From Pseudomonas asiatica (GTDB taxonomy: Bacteria; Pseudomonadota; Gammaproteobacteria; Pseudomonadales; Pseudomonadaceae): 64,000 bases of DNA. The translations under genes were made by a program, and so were the position numbers. The DNA lies in assembly GCF_009932335.1 (NCBI RefSeq), contig NZ_BLJF01000001.1:3100001-3164000 (forward strand), in the 5' to 3' direction. The notes beneath the pieces are model-generated. The model ran no database searches, was not told the DNA's origin, and saw only the letters and a list, made by a program, of their open reading frames with translations. This document shows positions 1 to 8,802 of the stretch, one piece after another (within the stretch, counting starts at the first letter, position 1; every line of letters starts with the position of its first letter).

Positions 1-46
1 TCCATGATGGGATTTCCCCCTGCACACGCTGTCAGGGAGACACCTC

Positions 47-1393
47 ATGTACCTGGATTACCTCGTGCCCTCCTGGCACGAGATCGAGTCACGTGTCATC
101 GCCATGGTGGGCTACCAAAGCGGTGGCCAGTTCCGCACCAGCCTCAATGAAGAGGTCGCCTCGCTAGGCCTCAACCTGCGCCGGATAGAAGCCGTCCGCA
201 CCGCCTTCTACCACGCCGAATGGCAGGCGGCGCACATGCTGCGCCAGCGCTTCGCCGACCTCGACATCAACAGCATCGTCGACGAACTGCTGATGGTCGC
301 GCGGCAGATGGCGATGATCGTCGCCGGCAGCACCATTACCGGTGGCCTGCTTGGCGCGGGGGTTGGCGCATTCGCCGGCGGCGCCGGAACCATTCCGTTT
401 GCCGGCGCGGGCGCGGCCATGGGCCTCAAGGTCAGTGGCTGGATCCTCGGCGCGCTAGGGCTGGCTTCCATCGCCGAGTTCTTCATCGAGGGCTTGCCGC
501 GTATCGGCGAGTACTACGTCGACGGCATTCGCTTCGCCTGGGAAGGCACCTGCGGCAATGAAGGCACGGGCCCGCTCTGCCGGGACGACCCCTATGCGAT
601 ATCCCGGGCGACGCATCAGATTGCCCAAGCCCACGTGGAAGTCGTGCTGCTGTTGTTGGGGGCGATCGTGTCGTACCTCACCCGCGGCCGCGGTGATGCC
701 CGGGTGCTCGCGCAGGAGATGGCGGCCAGCCGCAAAGGTGCGCGGCTGGGGCAATGGATGCTCAAGCATGAAGAGGGGTTGAAGAAACGGCCGGACCTGC
801 AGGTGCCGGAGCGGCGCAAGGGGGCGGTGGGTGAGCCGCAACCGATGCAGCCTGATCGGCCGGCAGGGAAAGACAAGGAGCCCTCGACAGGGAAGCCCGG
901 TAGCATGCCGTTGCATACCGTGGCGTGCTTCAAGGCCGACAAATTGCCACCCGCCAAGCATGGCGAGTTTGAACGGCAGTTGAAGGGGCAGCAGGATGGG
1001 TTGAATCGGCTGACGGTTGAGGAGTTTTTAGAAAACGTTGCCAATCCCGTAAAGCGAAACCCAATTGTAGCGCGCAAAGCTCGTAAACAGATGCAAGACA
1101 AGTTAGAGCAACGGATACTGGACGACTTGCCAGACGATTTGAGCCCACGTGAAGCCCAAAGGACGGCTGCAAAATTAGCGAAGGAGACGATGGCAACGCT
1201 CGCGGCATTGCACAACCCGGACCTGACCGCTGGAGGAAGAGATGTCATTGCCGATTTCGGTGACAAACAAGTCAACTCCACCATTGGCCCACAGTGGAAA
1301 AGCAAGATCAAGGGTATACAGCAAGCTGCCGAAGAAGCATTGAAATCAGGCGGAGATGCCTCCTTCATGAACATCAAACTGATCAAGTGCTAG
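47..1393 (+). CDS. Tde1-like polymorphic DNase toxin (Ntox15), probable T6SS effector
   Basis: The 448-residue product has three parts. Residues 1-90 are a conserved helical N-terminus. Residues 90-148 are a hydrophobic, glycine-rich stretch (repeated GxxxG/GxGxG, glycine-zipper style) and a second hydrophobic run lies at 196-212. A charged linker at 240-285 leads to a C-terminal toxin domain at about 291-430. That domain carries HNPD (H389-D392), the HxxD signature of the Ntox15 family, whose known members such as Agrobacterium Tde1 are T6SS-delivered DNases. In Tde1 the glycine zipper aids crossing of the target inner membrane; the same role is inferred here. GGGAGA just upstream supports the start. 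No vgrG, PAAR or chaperone gene is visible, because only 46 bases precede it. The DNA of the toxin domain is visibly AT-richer than the N-terminal half. Two immunity-type genes follow. Confidence 0.8.
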   Translation: MYLDYLVPSWHEIESRVIAMVGYQSGGQFRTSLNEEVASLGLNLRRIEAVRTAFYHAEWQAAHMLRQRFADLDINSIVDELLMVARQMAMIVAGSTITGGLLGAGVGAFAGGAGTIPFAGAGAAMGLKVSGWILGALGLASIAEFFIEGLPRIGEYYVDGIRFAWEGTCGNEGTGPLCRDDPYAISRATHQIAQAHVEVVLLLLGAIVSYLTRGRGDARVLAQEMAASRKGARLGQWMLKHEEGLKKRPDLQVPERRKGAVGEPQPMQPDRPAGKDKEPSTGKPGSMPLHTVACFKADKLPPAKHGEFERQLKGQQDGLNRLTVEEFLENVANPVKRNPIVARKARKQMQDKLEQRILDDLPDDLSPREAQRTAAKLAKETMATLAALHNPDLTAGGRDVIADFGDKQVNSTIGPQWKSKIKGIQQAAEEALKSGGDASFMNIKLIKC

Positions 1394-1412
1394 ATTGATA
1401 TGGAGCCAAATG

Positions 1413-2024
1413 ATGGATGACGTCTATTCCGTCTTTATCGATACAATTGGACCACCTATTCACAAGCAAGAGGTTCCTCCTTCAACCATCGAGCGTTACA
1501 GGAGAAAGCTGCCGAAGAAATTATTGGAACATTGGACGACACATGGCTGGTGTGGATATGGTGATGGTATTTTTTGGACCGTCGACCCCCAAGAGTATGA
1601 AGGCGTCGTTGCATCTTGGATTGACGGTACGTCCCTGGCCGAACATGACACCTACCATGTGATCGCGCGCGGGGCGTTTGGCGACCTCTACTTATACGGA
1701 GAGAGAACCGGTTTCTCACTATGCATTGCGAGCCATATCTCACACTATTGCGGCAACAACCGCCGAATAGCAAACATTGACAGGCACGTTCAATCTTTCT
1801 TTCTACAGGTTAAAAAGGACAGCAATGACTTCGAGGATTTATTCGAACCGTCAAGAAACAATCTAGGCCCACTCAATCACGATGAAATGTATGGTTTCGT
1901 CCCCGCACTCGTCTTCGGCGGAAAAGCAAGACTGGAGCGAATTAAAAAAGTAAAAACAATTGAACACTTGATTATGCTTTCACAACTTTCGGCACTGGTA
2001 CCCTACAGCTTCTCCGACTTCTAA
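1413..2024 (+). CDS. Tdi1-like immunity protein (GAD-like/DUF1851 type), adjacent copy
   Basis: This 203-residue protein matches the GAD-like/DUF1851 architecture of Tdi1, the immunity partner of Tde1 DNases. It begins MDDVYSVF and contains GWCGYGDG, PQEYEGVV, DTYHVIARGAFGDLYLYGE and DEMYGFVPAL blocks. It lies 19 bases after the toxin stop. I chose ATG 1413 because GGAG at 1402-1405 sits 7 bases upstream and because the paralogue downstream starts at the equivalent residue; ATG 1410 and TTG 1395 are alternatives. The gene is clearly AT-richer than its surroundings, like the toxin tip, so tip and immunity gene probably arrived together. The role, cytoplasmic neutralisation of the self toxin, is inferred from family and position. 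Confidence 0.75.
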   Translation: MDDVYSVFIDTIGPPIHKQEVPPSTIERYRRKLPKKLLEHWTTHGWCGYGDGIFWTVDPQEYEGVVASWIDGTSLAEHDTYHVIARGAFGDLYLYGERTGFSLCIASHISHYCGNNRRIANIDRHVQSFFLQVKKDSNDFEDLFEPSRNNLGPLNHDEMYGFVPALVFGGKARLERIKKVKTIEHLIMLSQLSALVPYSFSDF

Positions 2025-2046
2025 ACACTAAAACGGACTTAATCAA

Positions 2047-2673
2047 ATGGACGTCATCTTCAGCATCTTCCTCGAAACCTTCGGCGACCCCGTCGGCCAC
2101 CAACCAGTACCGCCCTCTGCCCTCGATCATTACCAAGGCAAACTCCCCAATCGTCTCCTGGATTACTGGCAAGAGCACGGCTGGTGCGGCTACGGCGGTG
2201 GTCTGTTCTGGCTGGTAAACCCTCAGGATTACGAAGACGTAGTAGCGTATTGGCTGTCAGGCACGCACTTCGAAGCACGCGACACTTATCACCTCATCGC
2301 CCGTAGCGCTTTTGGCGACCTGTACCTGTGGGGTGAGAACACCGGCTCGGTGCTGACCATTGCGGCGTACCATTCCCGTTACCTCGATGGCGCCCACAGC
2401 TCAGGCGACGAAGAGCGGGACAACAAGATCCACGGCCTGCTCATGTGGCTGATGACCGAATGCATCTATTTCGACGACCTGTTCGAACCCGCCAGGGAAC
2501 GGCTCGGCACGTTGGCCGCAGACGAAATGTATGGCTTTGTTCCTGCCTTGATGCTGGGAGGGTCAGACAGCCTCGAGCGGCTTGAAAAGCTCAAAGCAGT
2601 CGAGCATCTGGTACTGCTCGCCCAACTGAGCGAGCTTCAACCCTATGAGCTGGCTGACGAAGAAGATGAATAG
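2047..2673 (+). CDS. Second Tdi1-like immunity paralogue
   Basis: This 208-residue protein is a full-length paralogue of the preceding gene. It shares the start (MDVIFSIFLETFGDP), GWCGYGGGLFWLVNPQDYE, DTYHLIARSAFGDLYLWGE and DEMYGFVPALMLGG. It is separated by 22 bases, so the two genes are probably cotranscribed. Unlike the first copy it has host-like high GC and codon use. A plausible reading is an older resident or orphan immunity gene that remained when a new toxin tip and immunity gene were inserted ahead of it. It may protect against a different allele of the toxin. No transmembrane segment or signal peptide is present, as expected for a cytoplasmic inhibitor. Confidence 0.72.
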   Translation: MDVIFSIFLETFGDPVGHQPVPPSALDHYQGKLPNRLLDYWQEHGWCGYGGGLFWLVNPQDYEDVVAYWLSGTHFEARDTYHLIARSAFGDLYLWGENTGSVLTIAAYHSRYLDGAHSSGDEERDNKIHGLLMWLMTECIYFDDLFEPARERLGTLAADEMYGFVPALMLGGSDSLERLEKLKAVEHLVLLAQLSELQPYELADEEDE

Positions 2674-2689
2674 GCCCTGACAAGTGCGT

Positions 2690-3256
2690 TCACCGGTGCA
2701 CCGCATCAGGCTTGTCGACATCCAGCAGCACACCGGTATCCGGCACTTCTACCCTGACACAACTCGCCGGGTTGGCCTTGACCACCGAACGCGCCCCTTC
2801 ATCGCCGGTCAGGCGCGCAAGCGCCGGCCAGAAATCGCGCCCGAACAGCACAGGGTGCCCTTGCTGCCCTTCATGGCAAGGCAACACGATGGTCGACGCG
2901 CTGGCCCTGGAAGCCAGCCGGGCAAGGGTTGCCTGCTCCAGCCAGGGCATGTCACCCAACAGAATCGCTACTGCCTGCGCCTCACTGTCGGCCAGCGAGG
3001 CGGCGCCGGCCGCCAGGCTATGGCCCATGCCCAATGCGAAGTCCGGGCTGGAGATGACCCGGCACCCCGCAGGCAGCCCCAGATCCACGCCCCGCTCCCC
3101 CTCGCGCAACACCACCCGCACATCGTCGAACACTGCACAGGCCCGCTCCACGCTGTGCACCAGCAAGCTGCGACCATCAACCAACAGCGCCCGACGCTTG
3201 TCAGCCCCGAAACGCACGCTGCTGCCAGCAGCCAATATCAGTGCAACCACACTCAC
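2690..3256 (-). CDS. MocA/MobA-like molybdenum cofactor nucleotidyltransferase
   Basis: This 188-residue protein starts with the nucleotidyltransferase signature LAAGSSVRFGADK (residues 8-20), has GMGHSL at 76-81 (substrate loop of MocA-type enzymes) and GDMPWL at 101-106 (metal-binding GDxP). MocA enzymes transfer CMP to molybdopterin to make the cytosine dinucleotide cofactor used by xanthine-oxidase-family hydroxylases. This fits the molybdenum subunit four genes upstream. The start overlaps the end of the xdhC-like gene by 4 bases, indicating translational coupling. It is the last gene of the unit; its stop lies 16 bases from the convergent immunity gene. Whether CTP or GTP is used cannot be read with certainty. 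Confidence 0.8.
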   Translation of the reverse strand: MSVVALILAAGSSVRFGADKRRALLVDGRSLLVHSVERACAVFDDVRVVLREGERGVDLGLPAGCRVISSPDFALGMGHSLAAGAASLADSEAQAVAILLGDMPWLEQATLARLASRASASTIVLPCHEGQQGHPVLFGRDFWPALARLTGDEGARSVVKANPASCVRVEVPDTGVLLDVDKPDAVHR

Positions 3257-4224
3257 AGCGCCACCCGCTCGATACCATTGCGCACGCGAAGGATATCGGC
3301 CAGCACCGCCAAAGCGATCTCGGCCGGGGTCTTGCTGCCCAGGTTGAGGCCGATCGGGGCGTGGATGCGGCCCAGTTCGACCTCGCCCAGGCCACCGATC
3401 CGCCGCAGGCGTTCGCGGCGCTTGTCGGAGGTCACCCGGGAGCCCATCACACCGATATAGAACGCCTCGGTGCGCACCGCTTCGAGCATGGCCAGGTCAT
3501 CGATCTTCGGGTCGTGGGTCAGCGCCACCACCGCAGTGTCGGCATGGCAACCGCCATGGGCGATGAACTCCGATGGCAGCTCGCGACGCACCTCGATGCC
3601 ATCCAGCCGCACGCCGTCGAGCACTTCGTCACGCGGCTCGCAGAGGATGACTTCAAAGCCCATGCCCTTGCCGAACTCGGCACAGAAATGCGCGACGCTG
3701 GAGTACCCGGCCAGCAGCAGGCGCTGGGCGGCCCCCACACGCAAGCGTACACAGGCACTTTCACGCTGCACACGCGGCCCCTGGCTGTGGTCATCGGCAA
3801 GCAGGCGCCTGCCCTCGGGCAGGCTCACTTCACGCAGCACACGGCGCTGGCCCTGCAATGCGCTTTCCAGCTCACGCAGGTGCGCCTGTACCTCGCATTC
3901 GGCCGGCAGGTTCTCCACCAGCACTTCCAGCACGCCGCCACACGGCAGGCGGATGCTCGAACGCGAGTCGCTGCCATCGCCATAACGCACGATGGCCACC
4001 GGCTCGGGAAACTCCCCCCGGCCCACGCGCTCGAGAAAGTCGTCCTCGACGCAACCACCGGACAGCGAACCCAGCCACTGCCCGCTGGTGTTCACCGCCA
4101 GCAGCGAACCCGGCGCACGGGGCGCCGAGCCGTAGGTGGCGAGTACCGTGCACAACCACACCCGCTGGCCGCCGCACGACCACTGCAACGCCTGGCGGAC
4201 CACCTGTAGATCGAGATGCTGCAC
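3253..4224 (-). CDS. XdhC/CoxI-family molybdenum enzyme maturation protein
   Basis: This 323-residue protein has an N-terminal XdhC/CoxI domain (SAPRAPGS near 33-40, GSLSGGCVEDD at 52-62 with the conserved cysteine) and a C-terminal Rossmann-like domain (about 165-300, with YIGVMGSRVTSDKRRERL). XdhC proteins bind the sulfurated molybdenum cofactor and insert it into xanthine-oxidase-family enzymes. The usual GxGxxA nucleotide loop reads GYSSVA, so it lacks its second glycine and may not bind dinucleotide normally. The gene lies 3 bases after the cytochrome stop and overlaps mocA by 4 bases. It acts in the cytoplasm, before Tat export of the partner enzyme. Confidence 0.85.
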   Translation of the reverse strand: MQHLDLQVVRQALQWSCGGQRVWLCTVLATYGSAPRAPGSLLAVNTSGQWLGSLSGGCVEDDFLERVGRGEFPEPVAIVRYGDGSDSRSSIRLPCGGVLEVLVENLPAECEVQAHLRELESALQGQRRVLREVSLPEGRRLLADDHSQGPRVQRESACVRLRVGAAQRLLLAGYSSVAHFCAEFGKGMGFEVILCEPRDEVLDGVRLDGIEVRRELPSEFIAHGGCHADTAVVALTHDPKIDDLAMLEAVRTEAFYIGVMGSRVTSDKRRERLRRIGGLGEVELGRIHAPIGLNLGSKTPAEIALAVLADILRVRNGIERVAL

Positions 4225-4227
4225 CCT

Positions 4228-5439
4228 TTACTCCGCCTTCAGCTCGGCGAGCTGCTGTACGCTCAGGTCACCGGGCAATCCACCCCAGGCCTGGCGCAGG
4301 TAGTTGACCATATCCGCCACCTGCTGGTCATCGAGCTTGTCGGCAAAGCCCGGCATCGGCTGCATGCGCTCGAAGCCGGTGAACTGCTGTTCACGAATGC
4401 CTTCGAGGACCACCTTGACCAGGTTGCGCGAGTCGGCCTGGCGTAGCACCGTGTTGCCGCGCATGGCCACGGCGATGTGCGGCTTGCCCTCGCCGTCCAC
4501 CCCATGGCAGCCGGCGCAGACGTTCAGGTACTGCTGGCGGCCGCGCCTGGCGCTGTCGCTCATCTGCTCCAGTGCCACCGCCTGAATGGCCTTGGCCGAC
4601 GGTGGCTGGTCGCCCAGCAGGTAGGTGGCCATGGCCGCCAGGTCGGCATCCTCCAGGTGCTGGGTGCTGTGGTGCACCACCGGGAACATTTCGTTGAACA
4701 TGCTGCCCTGAGCACTGATGCCGTGCTTGAGGAAGGTGGTCAGGTCCGGCTGGGTCCAGCCGCGCTCGGCCAGGTCCTGGGCCAGCAGGCTCGGGGCCAG
4801 GTAGCCACCCAGCAGGCCGCCGCTCAGGCGCTGGTCTTGCTGCAACGCACCGATCGGGTTGCGCGGGGTATGGCACTCGCCGCAATGGCCCATGACTTCG
4901 ACCATGTACTGCCCACGCTGCCAGGCCGGGCTTTTGCCCTCGGTCGGCTGCAACTGCACGCTTTTACCGTACAGCATGTTCCAGCCGCTCAGCCCCTGGC
5001 GCACGTTGAACGGAAAGCGCAACGCAGTCTGCGGTGCCGGGCGGTTGATTGGCGGCACGGTCATCAGGTAGGCGAGGATCGCGTCCGAATCTTCGCGCTT
5101 GATCAGGTGGTACGAGGTGTACGGCATCGCCGGGTAGAGGTTGGCGCCGTCCTTGCGCTTGCCCTCGGTTACCGCGGCGAAGAATTCGTCGGCGCTGTAG
5201 TTGCCGATGCCGTACTGCTTGTCCGGGGTGATGTTGCTGCCGTAAATGGTGCCGAACGGCGAATGGATCGGCAGGCCGCCAGCATACGGCGCACCGCCTT
5301 CAGCGGTGTGGCAGGCCATGCAGTCGGCCGCGCGGGCCAGGTATTCACCGCGCTTGACCTGCGCCTGGTCGGCTGCCTGGGCAAGCGAGGTAACGGCAAG
5401 CCCGAGAGCCAGCGCCATTGCGCTACGAACAAGACCCAT
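4228..5439 (-). CDS. Triheme cytochrome c subunit of periplasmic Mo-dehydrogenase
   Basis: This 403-residue protein has a Sec signal peptide (residues 1-22, ending AQAA) and three CxxCH sites: CMACH 40-44, CGECH 186-190 and CAGCH 308-312. This is the pattern of the triheme cytochrome subunits of membrane-bound alcohol and aldehyde dehydrogenases. It should take electrons from the 2Fe-2S subunit and pass them to quinone or a terminal oxidase. An open frame extends further upstream, but ATG 5439 is chosen because it has a perfect AGGAGGG ribosome site and gives a good signal peptide; the extension would lie inside the 2Fe-2S gene. The start sits 2 bases beyond the previous stop. Confidence 0.9.
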   Translation of the reverse strand: MGLVRSAMALALGLAVTSLAQAADQAQVKRGEYLARAADCMACHTAEGGAPYAGGLPIHSPFGTIYGSNITPDKQYGIGNYSADEFFAAVTEGKRKDGANLYPAMPYTSYHLIKREDSDAILAYLMTVPPINRPAPQTALRFPFNVRQGLSGWNMLYGKSVQLQPTEGKSPAWQRGQYMVEVMGHCGECHTPRNPIGALQQDQRLSGGLLGGYLAPSLLAQDLAERGWTQPDLTTFLKHGISAQGSMFNEMFPVVHHSTQHLEDADLAAMATYLLGDQPPSAKAIQAVALEQMSDSARRGRQQYLNVCAGCHGVDGEGKPHIAVAMRGNTVLRQADSRNLVKVVLEGIREQQFTGFERMQPMPGFADKLDDQQVADMVNYLRQAWGGLPGDLSVQQLAELKAE

Positions 5440-5441
5440 GC

Positions 5442-5978
5442 TCAACCCTCCTTGACCAGGCCGAGGTCGTTGAGCACCGTACGGGTGGCGTCGTAGTAAC
5501 GCACGTAGCCGGTGCAACGGCAGATGTGGTGGCCCAGGCTCGCCTCGATGCGATCCTCCACCTCGCTCTTCTTCAGCGGCTGGCGCTGGGCGGTTTCCAC
5601 CAGCACCGTGGCGGCATTGACGAAGCCCGGCGCGCAGTAGCTGCACTGGAAGGCGAACAGGTCGACGAACTTCTGCTGGATCGGGTTCAGCGTGAGGTTG
5701 CCGGCCTCGTCCTGTTTGGCATGGCCCTCGATGGTGCGGACCTTCTTGCCCTCGAAGTAATGCGCGCCGGTAATGCAAGTACGCACCTCCTCGCTGGTGC
5801 CGTCGGGGTTGTCGACGATCACCACGCAGGCGTGGCAGATGCCCTGGCCGCAGCCCAGGCGCGAGCCGGTGAGGTTCTGGTGTTCGTGCAGGTAGTCGAT
5901 CATCGCCAGGTCGTCGGGGACCTCGACCGGGCCGACCGGTTGACCATTGAGGGTCAGTTGCAGTGGACGGTTAGCCAT
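5442..5978 (-). CDS. 2Fe-2S subunit of isoquinoline 1-oxidoreductase/aldehyde dehydrogenase type
   Basis: This 178-residue ferredoxin-like small subunit has the plant-type 2Fe-2S cysteines C43, C48, C51 and C68 (LGCGQGICHAC, RTC) and the second, all-helical 2Fe-2S site (QCSYC and HHICRCTGY). These are the two clusters of xanthine-oxidase-family small subunits. It has no signal peptide, so it should be carried to the periplasm with the Tat-exported large subunit. ATG 5978 is chosen because the family starts at this point and an AGGAGG-like site precedes it; the upstream extension overlaps the large-subunit gene. It overlaps that gene's end by 8 bases. Confidence 0.92.
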   Translation of the reverse strand: MANRPLQLTLNGQPVGPVEVPDDLAMIDYLHEHQNLTGSRLGCGQGICHACVVIVDNPDGTSEEVRTCITGAHYFEGKKVRTIEGHAKQDEAGNLTLNPIQQKFVDLFAFQCSYCAPGFVNAATVLVETAQRQPLKKSEVEDRIEASLGHHICRCTGYVRYYDATRTVLNDLGLVKEG

Positions 5979-8802
5979 TGAGGGCCTCCTTGATACGGGC
6001 TGGGGTGATGGGAAGATCGCGAACGCGCTTGCCGATGGCATGCGCGACAGCATTGCCGATGGCCCCCACGACCGGGATCATCACCACCTCGGCAATGCCC
6101 TTGGACGGGTCGGTCGGTGACAGCGGCGGTAGGATTTCACTGGTCTGCTGCCAGACCGCCACGTCGCGCGCATGCGGCAGGCGGTAGCGGTTGAAGTTCC
6201 AGTCGCCCTCCCCGGGCCCGCCCTCGTACAACGGCATTTCTTCGGTCAAGGCATGGCCGATGCCCATGGCGATACCGCCCTCGAGCTGGCCCTTGACCAG
6301 TTCCGGCACAAGCACCCGGCCGCACTCGACCCAGCTGTGATGGTTGAGTACCTGCACTTCGTGAGTGCCCTTGTTCACCTTGACTTCGACAATGGTCGCC
6401 ACCGGGCTGTAGTAGGTGACCATGGCGTTGTTCAGCTGGGTGTCGGGGTAGGCGGCGTTCTGCCGGTCGAGCAGGTGGTAGCCGTGGCTGCTCATCTGCG
6501 CCTTCTTGGCGCTCACCGCGCCATCGCCGTATTTGACTGCCACCGCATCGAGCGGGAAGCGTTCGCGCACGCCATCGATGACGAAGTCGGCCTCGGCCCA
6601 GCTCCAGCGGTTGAAGCCGTGCACGCTGACGCCGGTGACCAGGCCCATTTCATGGGCCTTTTGGGCCAGCTGGGCGAACGGGATAGGTGACAGGCCGTTG
6701 CCGGTCAGCTCGCCGTTGACCCATACCGCATTCTCGCGGCGCACCACCAGCGGGTTGGCCTGGCCGCCGTACGGGCCCTGGCGCCAGATGGCCATGGCCG
6801 CCGGCCACAGACCGTGGTTGAACAGCACGCGTGCCGCTTCGCGGGTGGCATGGCTGAAGTAGAAGGCCGAGTTGGTCGCCGACGACGGCGAAGCAAGCTT
6901 GCCGACCCAGCGCGGGTTGCGCAGCGCGGCGTCCTGCTCGGGCTGGCTGATCAGGTACGGGTTGCCGCTGGTGGTCAGCTGCAGCTCCGGCCATTCGGTG
7001 ACCGCGGTCTTCACCTCGTCGGCCGAGCGGCCGAGGAAATCGCTGACAACCAGGGCCTGGGAGGTGGACATGCCGGTACCCAGCTCGGTGCCGATGTGGC
7101 GCAGGCTGATGCGCCCGTCGCGGCTGAACTCGATGCTGGCCATGGGGGCTTCGGAGCCGGTGCCGAAGTCTTTCTGGCAGATGGCAAAGCCCACGCCATA
7201 CCAGTGGTCCGGGTCCTTGGCATCCATCTGCTGCTTGCGCGTGTCGCGGTTGCGCCACCAGTCGTGCACGGCGGCCTTGTCGAGAATCTCGTACAGGCGC
7301 AGGGCGCCGGCCGGGACCGCGCCCTGGGTGTTCTTCATGCCCGACTTCAGCGCGTTGGCGCGGCGCAGGTCGATGGCATCGACGCCCAGGCGCCCGGCGA
7401 TCTCATCCACCATCATTTCGGTGGCGGCCATGGTCTGCAGGGTGCCGTAGCCACGCATGGAGCCGGCCTCGACGCCACGGGAATGATAGGCAGTGACCGA
7501 CAGATCATTCTGCGGCATGTAGTAGATCGACTGCGCCGCCGTGGCGCCGACCGCCGCCACCGAGGGGCTGTAGTTGATACGCCCGCCGCCGTCACAAGTC
7601 ATGTCGGCGCGGAAGATCCTGAAGCTGTTGTCCTTCTTGTCCACCGCCAACTGGTAGCGGATATCGAAGGCATGGCGCTTGATACCGCTCTGAAACTGCT
7701 CGTAGCGGTCGTTGGCCAGGCGGATCGGCACACCGGCGCCATACAGCGCGGCCACGGCGGCGTAGAAGACGAAGATGTTGTTGTCTTTCGAGCCGTAGCC
7801 CACGGTATAGCCCGGGTGCATGTTCAGCGTGTTCAGGGCGAAGCGCGACGGCTTGATCATGTGCACGCATTCCTGCGCCACTTCGAACGGGCACTGGGTC
7901 GCCACCACAAAGTGCAGCGTGCCGCTGGCCGGGTCGTACCAGCCGTTGCCGTTGTCCGGCTCCAGGGCGGCCGGCTCGATGGACGGCGTCTTGTAGCGCT
8001 CGTCGAACACCAGCCAGTCCTCGGGCGGGTTGTCCAGCTGCTCGGCCATGCGCTTGGCGTAGAACAGGCCCTGCTCGGTCAGGTCGCCATGCTGGTTGGG
8101 CTGCTTCGACCACACCGGCTTGCGGTTGAGGATGGTAGGGAACAGCATGGAATTCTTCAGGCTGGAGAATTCATCGTCGTCGAACGGTGTGGCACCGCCC
8201 ACGCGCACGAAGCGGAAGCTGCCGTAGGGGTCGCGCTGGTACAGCGGCGCCTGGGCGCCATAGCGGATCGCCTGGTCATTGAACTGCAGCTTGCGCTTGG
8301 CCTGACGGAAGCGCTCGAAGTCGTGCCAGATCAGGATCGCCACCGGGTGGCCGATGAACATAGGCACCTTGCCGGGCGGCAGCAGCGGGTCGGGCGAGTG
8401 GGCCTCGGGCCAGGCGATGCCGTCCTTTTCCAGGTCGGCAGCGGTGACGATGCGGTCCGGCTGCAGGTCGGCGCCAAGCAGGCTGAGGTCATGGCCGGCA
8501 TAGATACGATCGGCCTTGGTCGCCTTGAGCAGCAGCGCATGGCCCTGCTGTGCGGGCCAGCCGGGCATGTCCTTGGCACGGATGTCGCGAGCGAACACCT
8601 TGTCGCCGCACACCTTGGACAAGGCATCGTTACGGAAACGTGCCTTGCCATCATGGTTCATCCACTTCTGCGGCGAGGTGGTGACGCGTTCCTCCATCAG
8701 CGCGGCGAATGCCTGGCTGCCAAGCGGCGCCATGGTCACGCCGACACCAGCGATCAGGCCGCCTTGCAGGAAGGCGCGCCGGGAAATATCACGGTTGGAC
8801 AT
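5971..8802 (-). CDS. Tat-exported molybdopterin subunit (isoquinoline 1-oxidoreductase beta/aldehyde dehydrogenase type)
   Basis: The 943-residue catalytic subunit opens with a twin-arginine signal (SRRAFLQ, residues 7-13, then a hydrophobic stretch to about 35). The body is the IorB-type molybdenum-binding fold. Conserved blocks include GSMRGYG, GTELGTGMSTSQALVVSDFLGRS-like segments, and a C-terminal E-rich block with GIGHALTEEMPLYEG. It should hydroxylate an N-heterocycle or oxidise an aldehyde in the periplasm, passing electrons through the 2Fe-2S and cytochrome partners. The substrate cannot be read; related P. putida enzymes oxidise aromatic aldehydes. The start at 8802 is fixed by the Tat signal and an AGAGGATC ribosome site. 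The long open frame to 9063 is intergenic. Confidence 0.88.
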   Translation of the reverse strand: MSNRDISRRAFLQGGLIAGVGVTMAPLGSQAFAALMEERVTTSPQKWMNHDGKARFRNDALSKVCGDKVFARDIRAKDMPGWPAQQGHALLLKATKADRIYAGHDLSLLGADLQPDRIVTAADLEKDGIAWPEAHSPDPLLPPGKVPMFIGHPVAILIWHDFERFRQAKRKLQFNDQAIRYGAQAPLYQRDPYGSFRFVRVGGATPFDDDEFSSLKNSMLFPTILNRKPVWSKQPNQHGDLTEQGLFYAKRMAEQLDNPPEDWLVFDERYKTPSIEPAALEPDNGNGWYDPASGTLHFVVATQCPFEVAQECVHMIKPSRFALNTLNMHPGYTVGYGSKDNNIFVFYAAVAALYGAGVPIRLANDRYEQFQSGIKRHAFDIRYQLAVDKKDNSFRIFRADMTCDGGGRINYSPSVAAVGATAAQSIYYMPQNDLSVTAYHSRGVEAGSMRGYGTLQTMAATEMMVDEIAGRLGVDAIDLRRANALKSGMKNTQGAVPAGALRLYEILDKAAVHDWWRNRDTRKQQMDAKDPDHWYGVGFAICQKDFGTGSEAPMASIEFSRDGRISLRHIGTELGTGMSTSQALVVSDFLGRSADEVKTAVTEWPELQLTTSGNPYLISQPEQDAALRNPRWVGKLASPSSATNSAFYFSHATREAARVLFNHGLWPAAMAIWRQGPYGGQANPLVVRRENAVWVNGELTGNGLSPIPFAQLAQKAHEMGLVTGVSVHGFNRWSWAEADFVIDGVRERFPLDAVAVKYGDGAVSAKKAQMSSHGYHLLDRQNAAYPDTQLNNAMVTYYSPVATIVEVKVNKGTHEVQVLNHHSWVECGRVLVPELVKGQLEGGIAMGIGHALTEEMPLYEGGPGEGDWNFNRYRLPHARDVAVWQQTSEILPPLSPTDPSKGIAEVVMIPVVGAIGNAVAHAIGKRVRDLPITPARIKEALNG

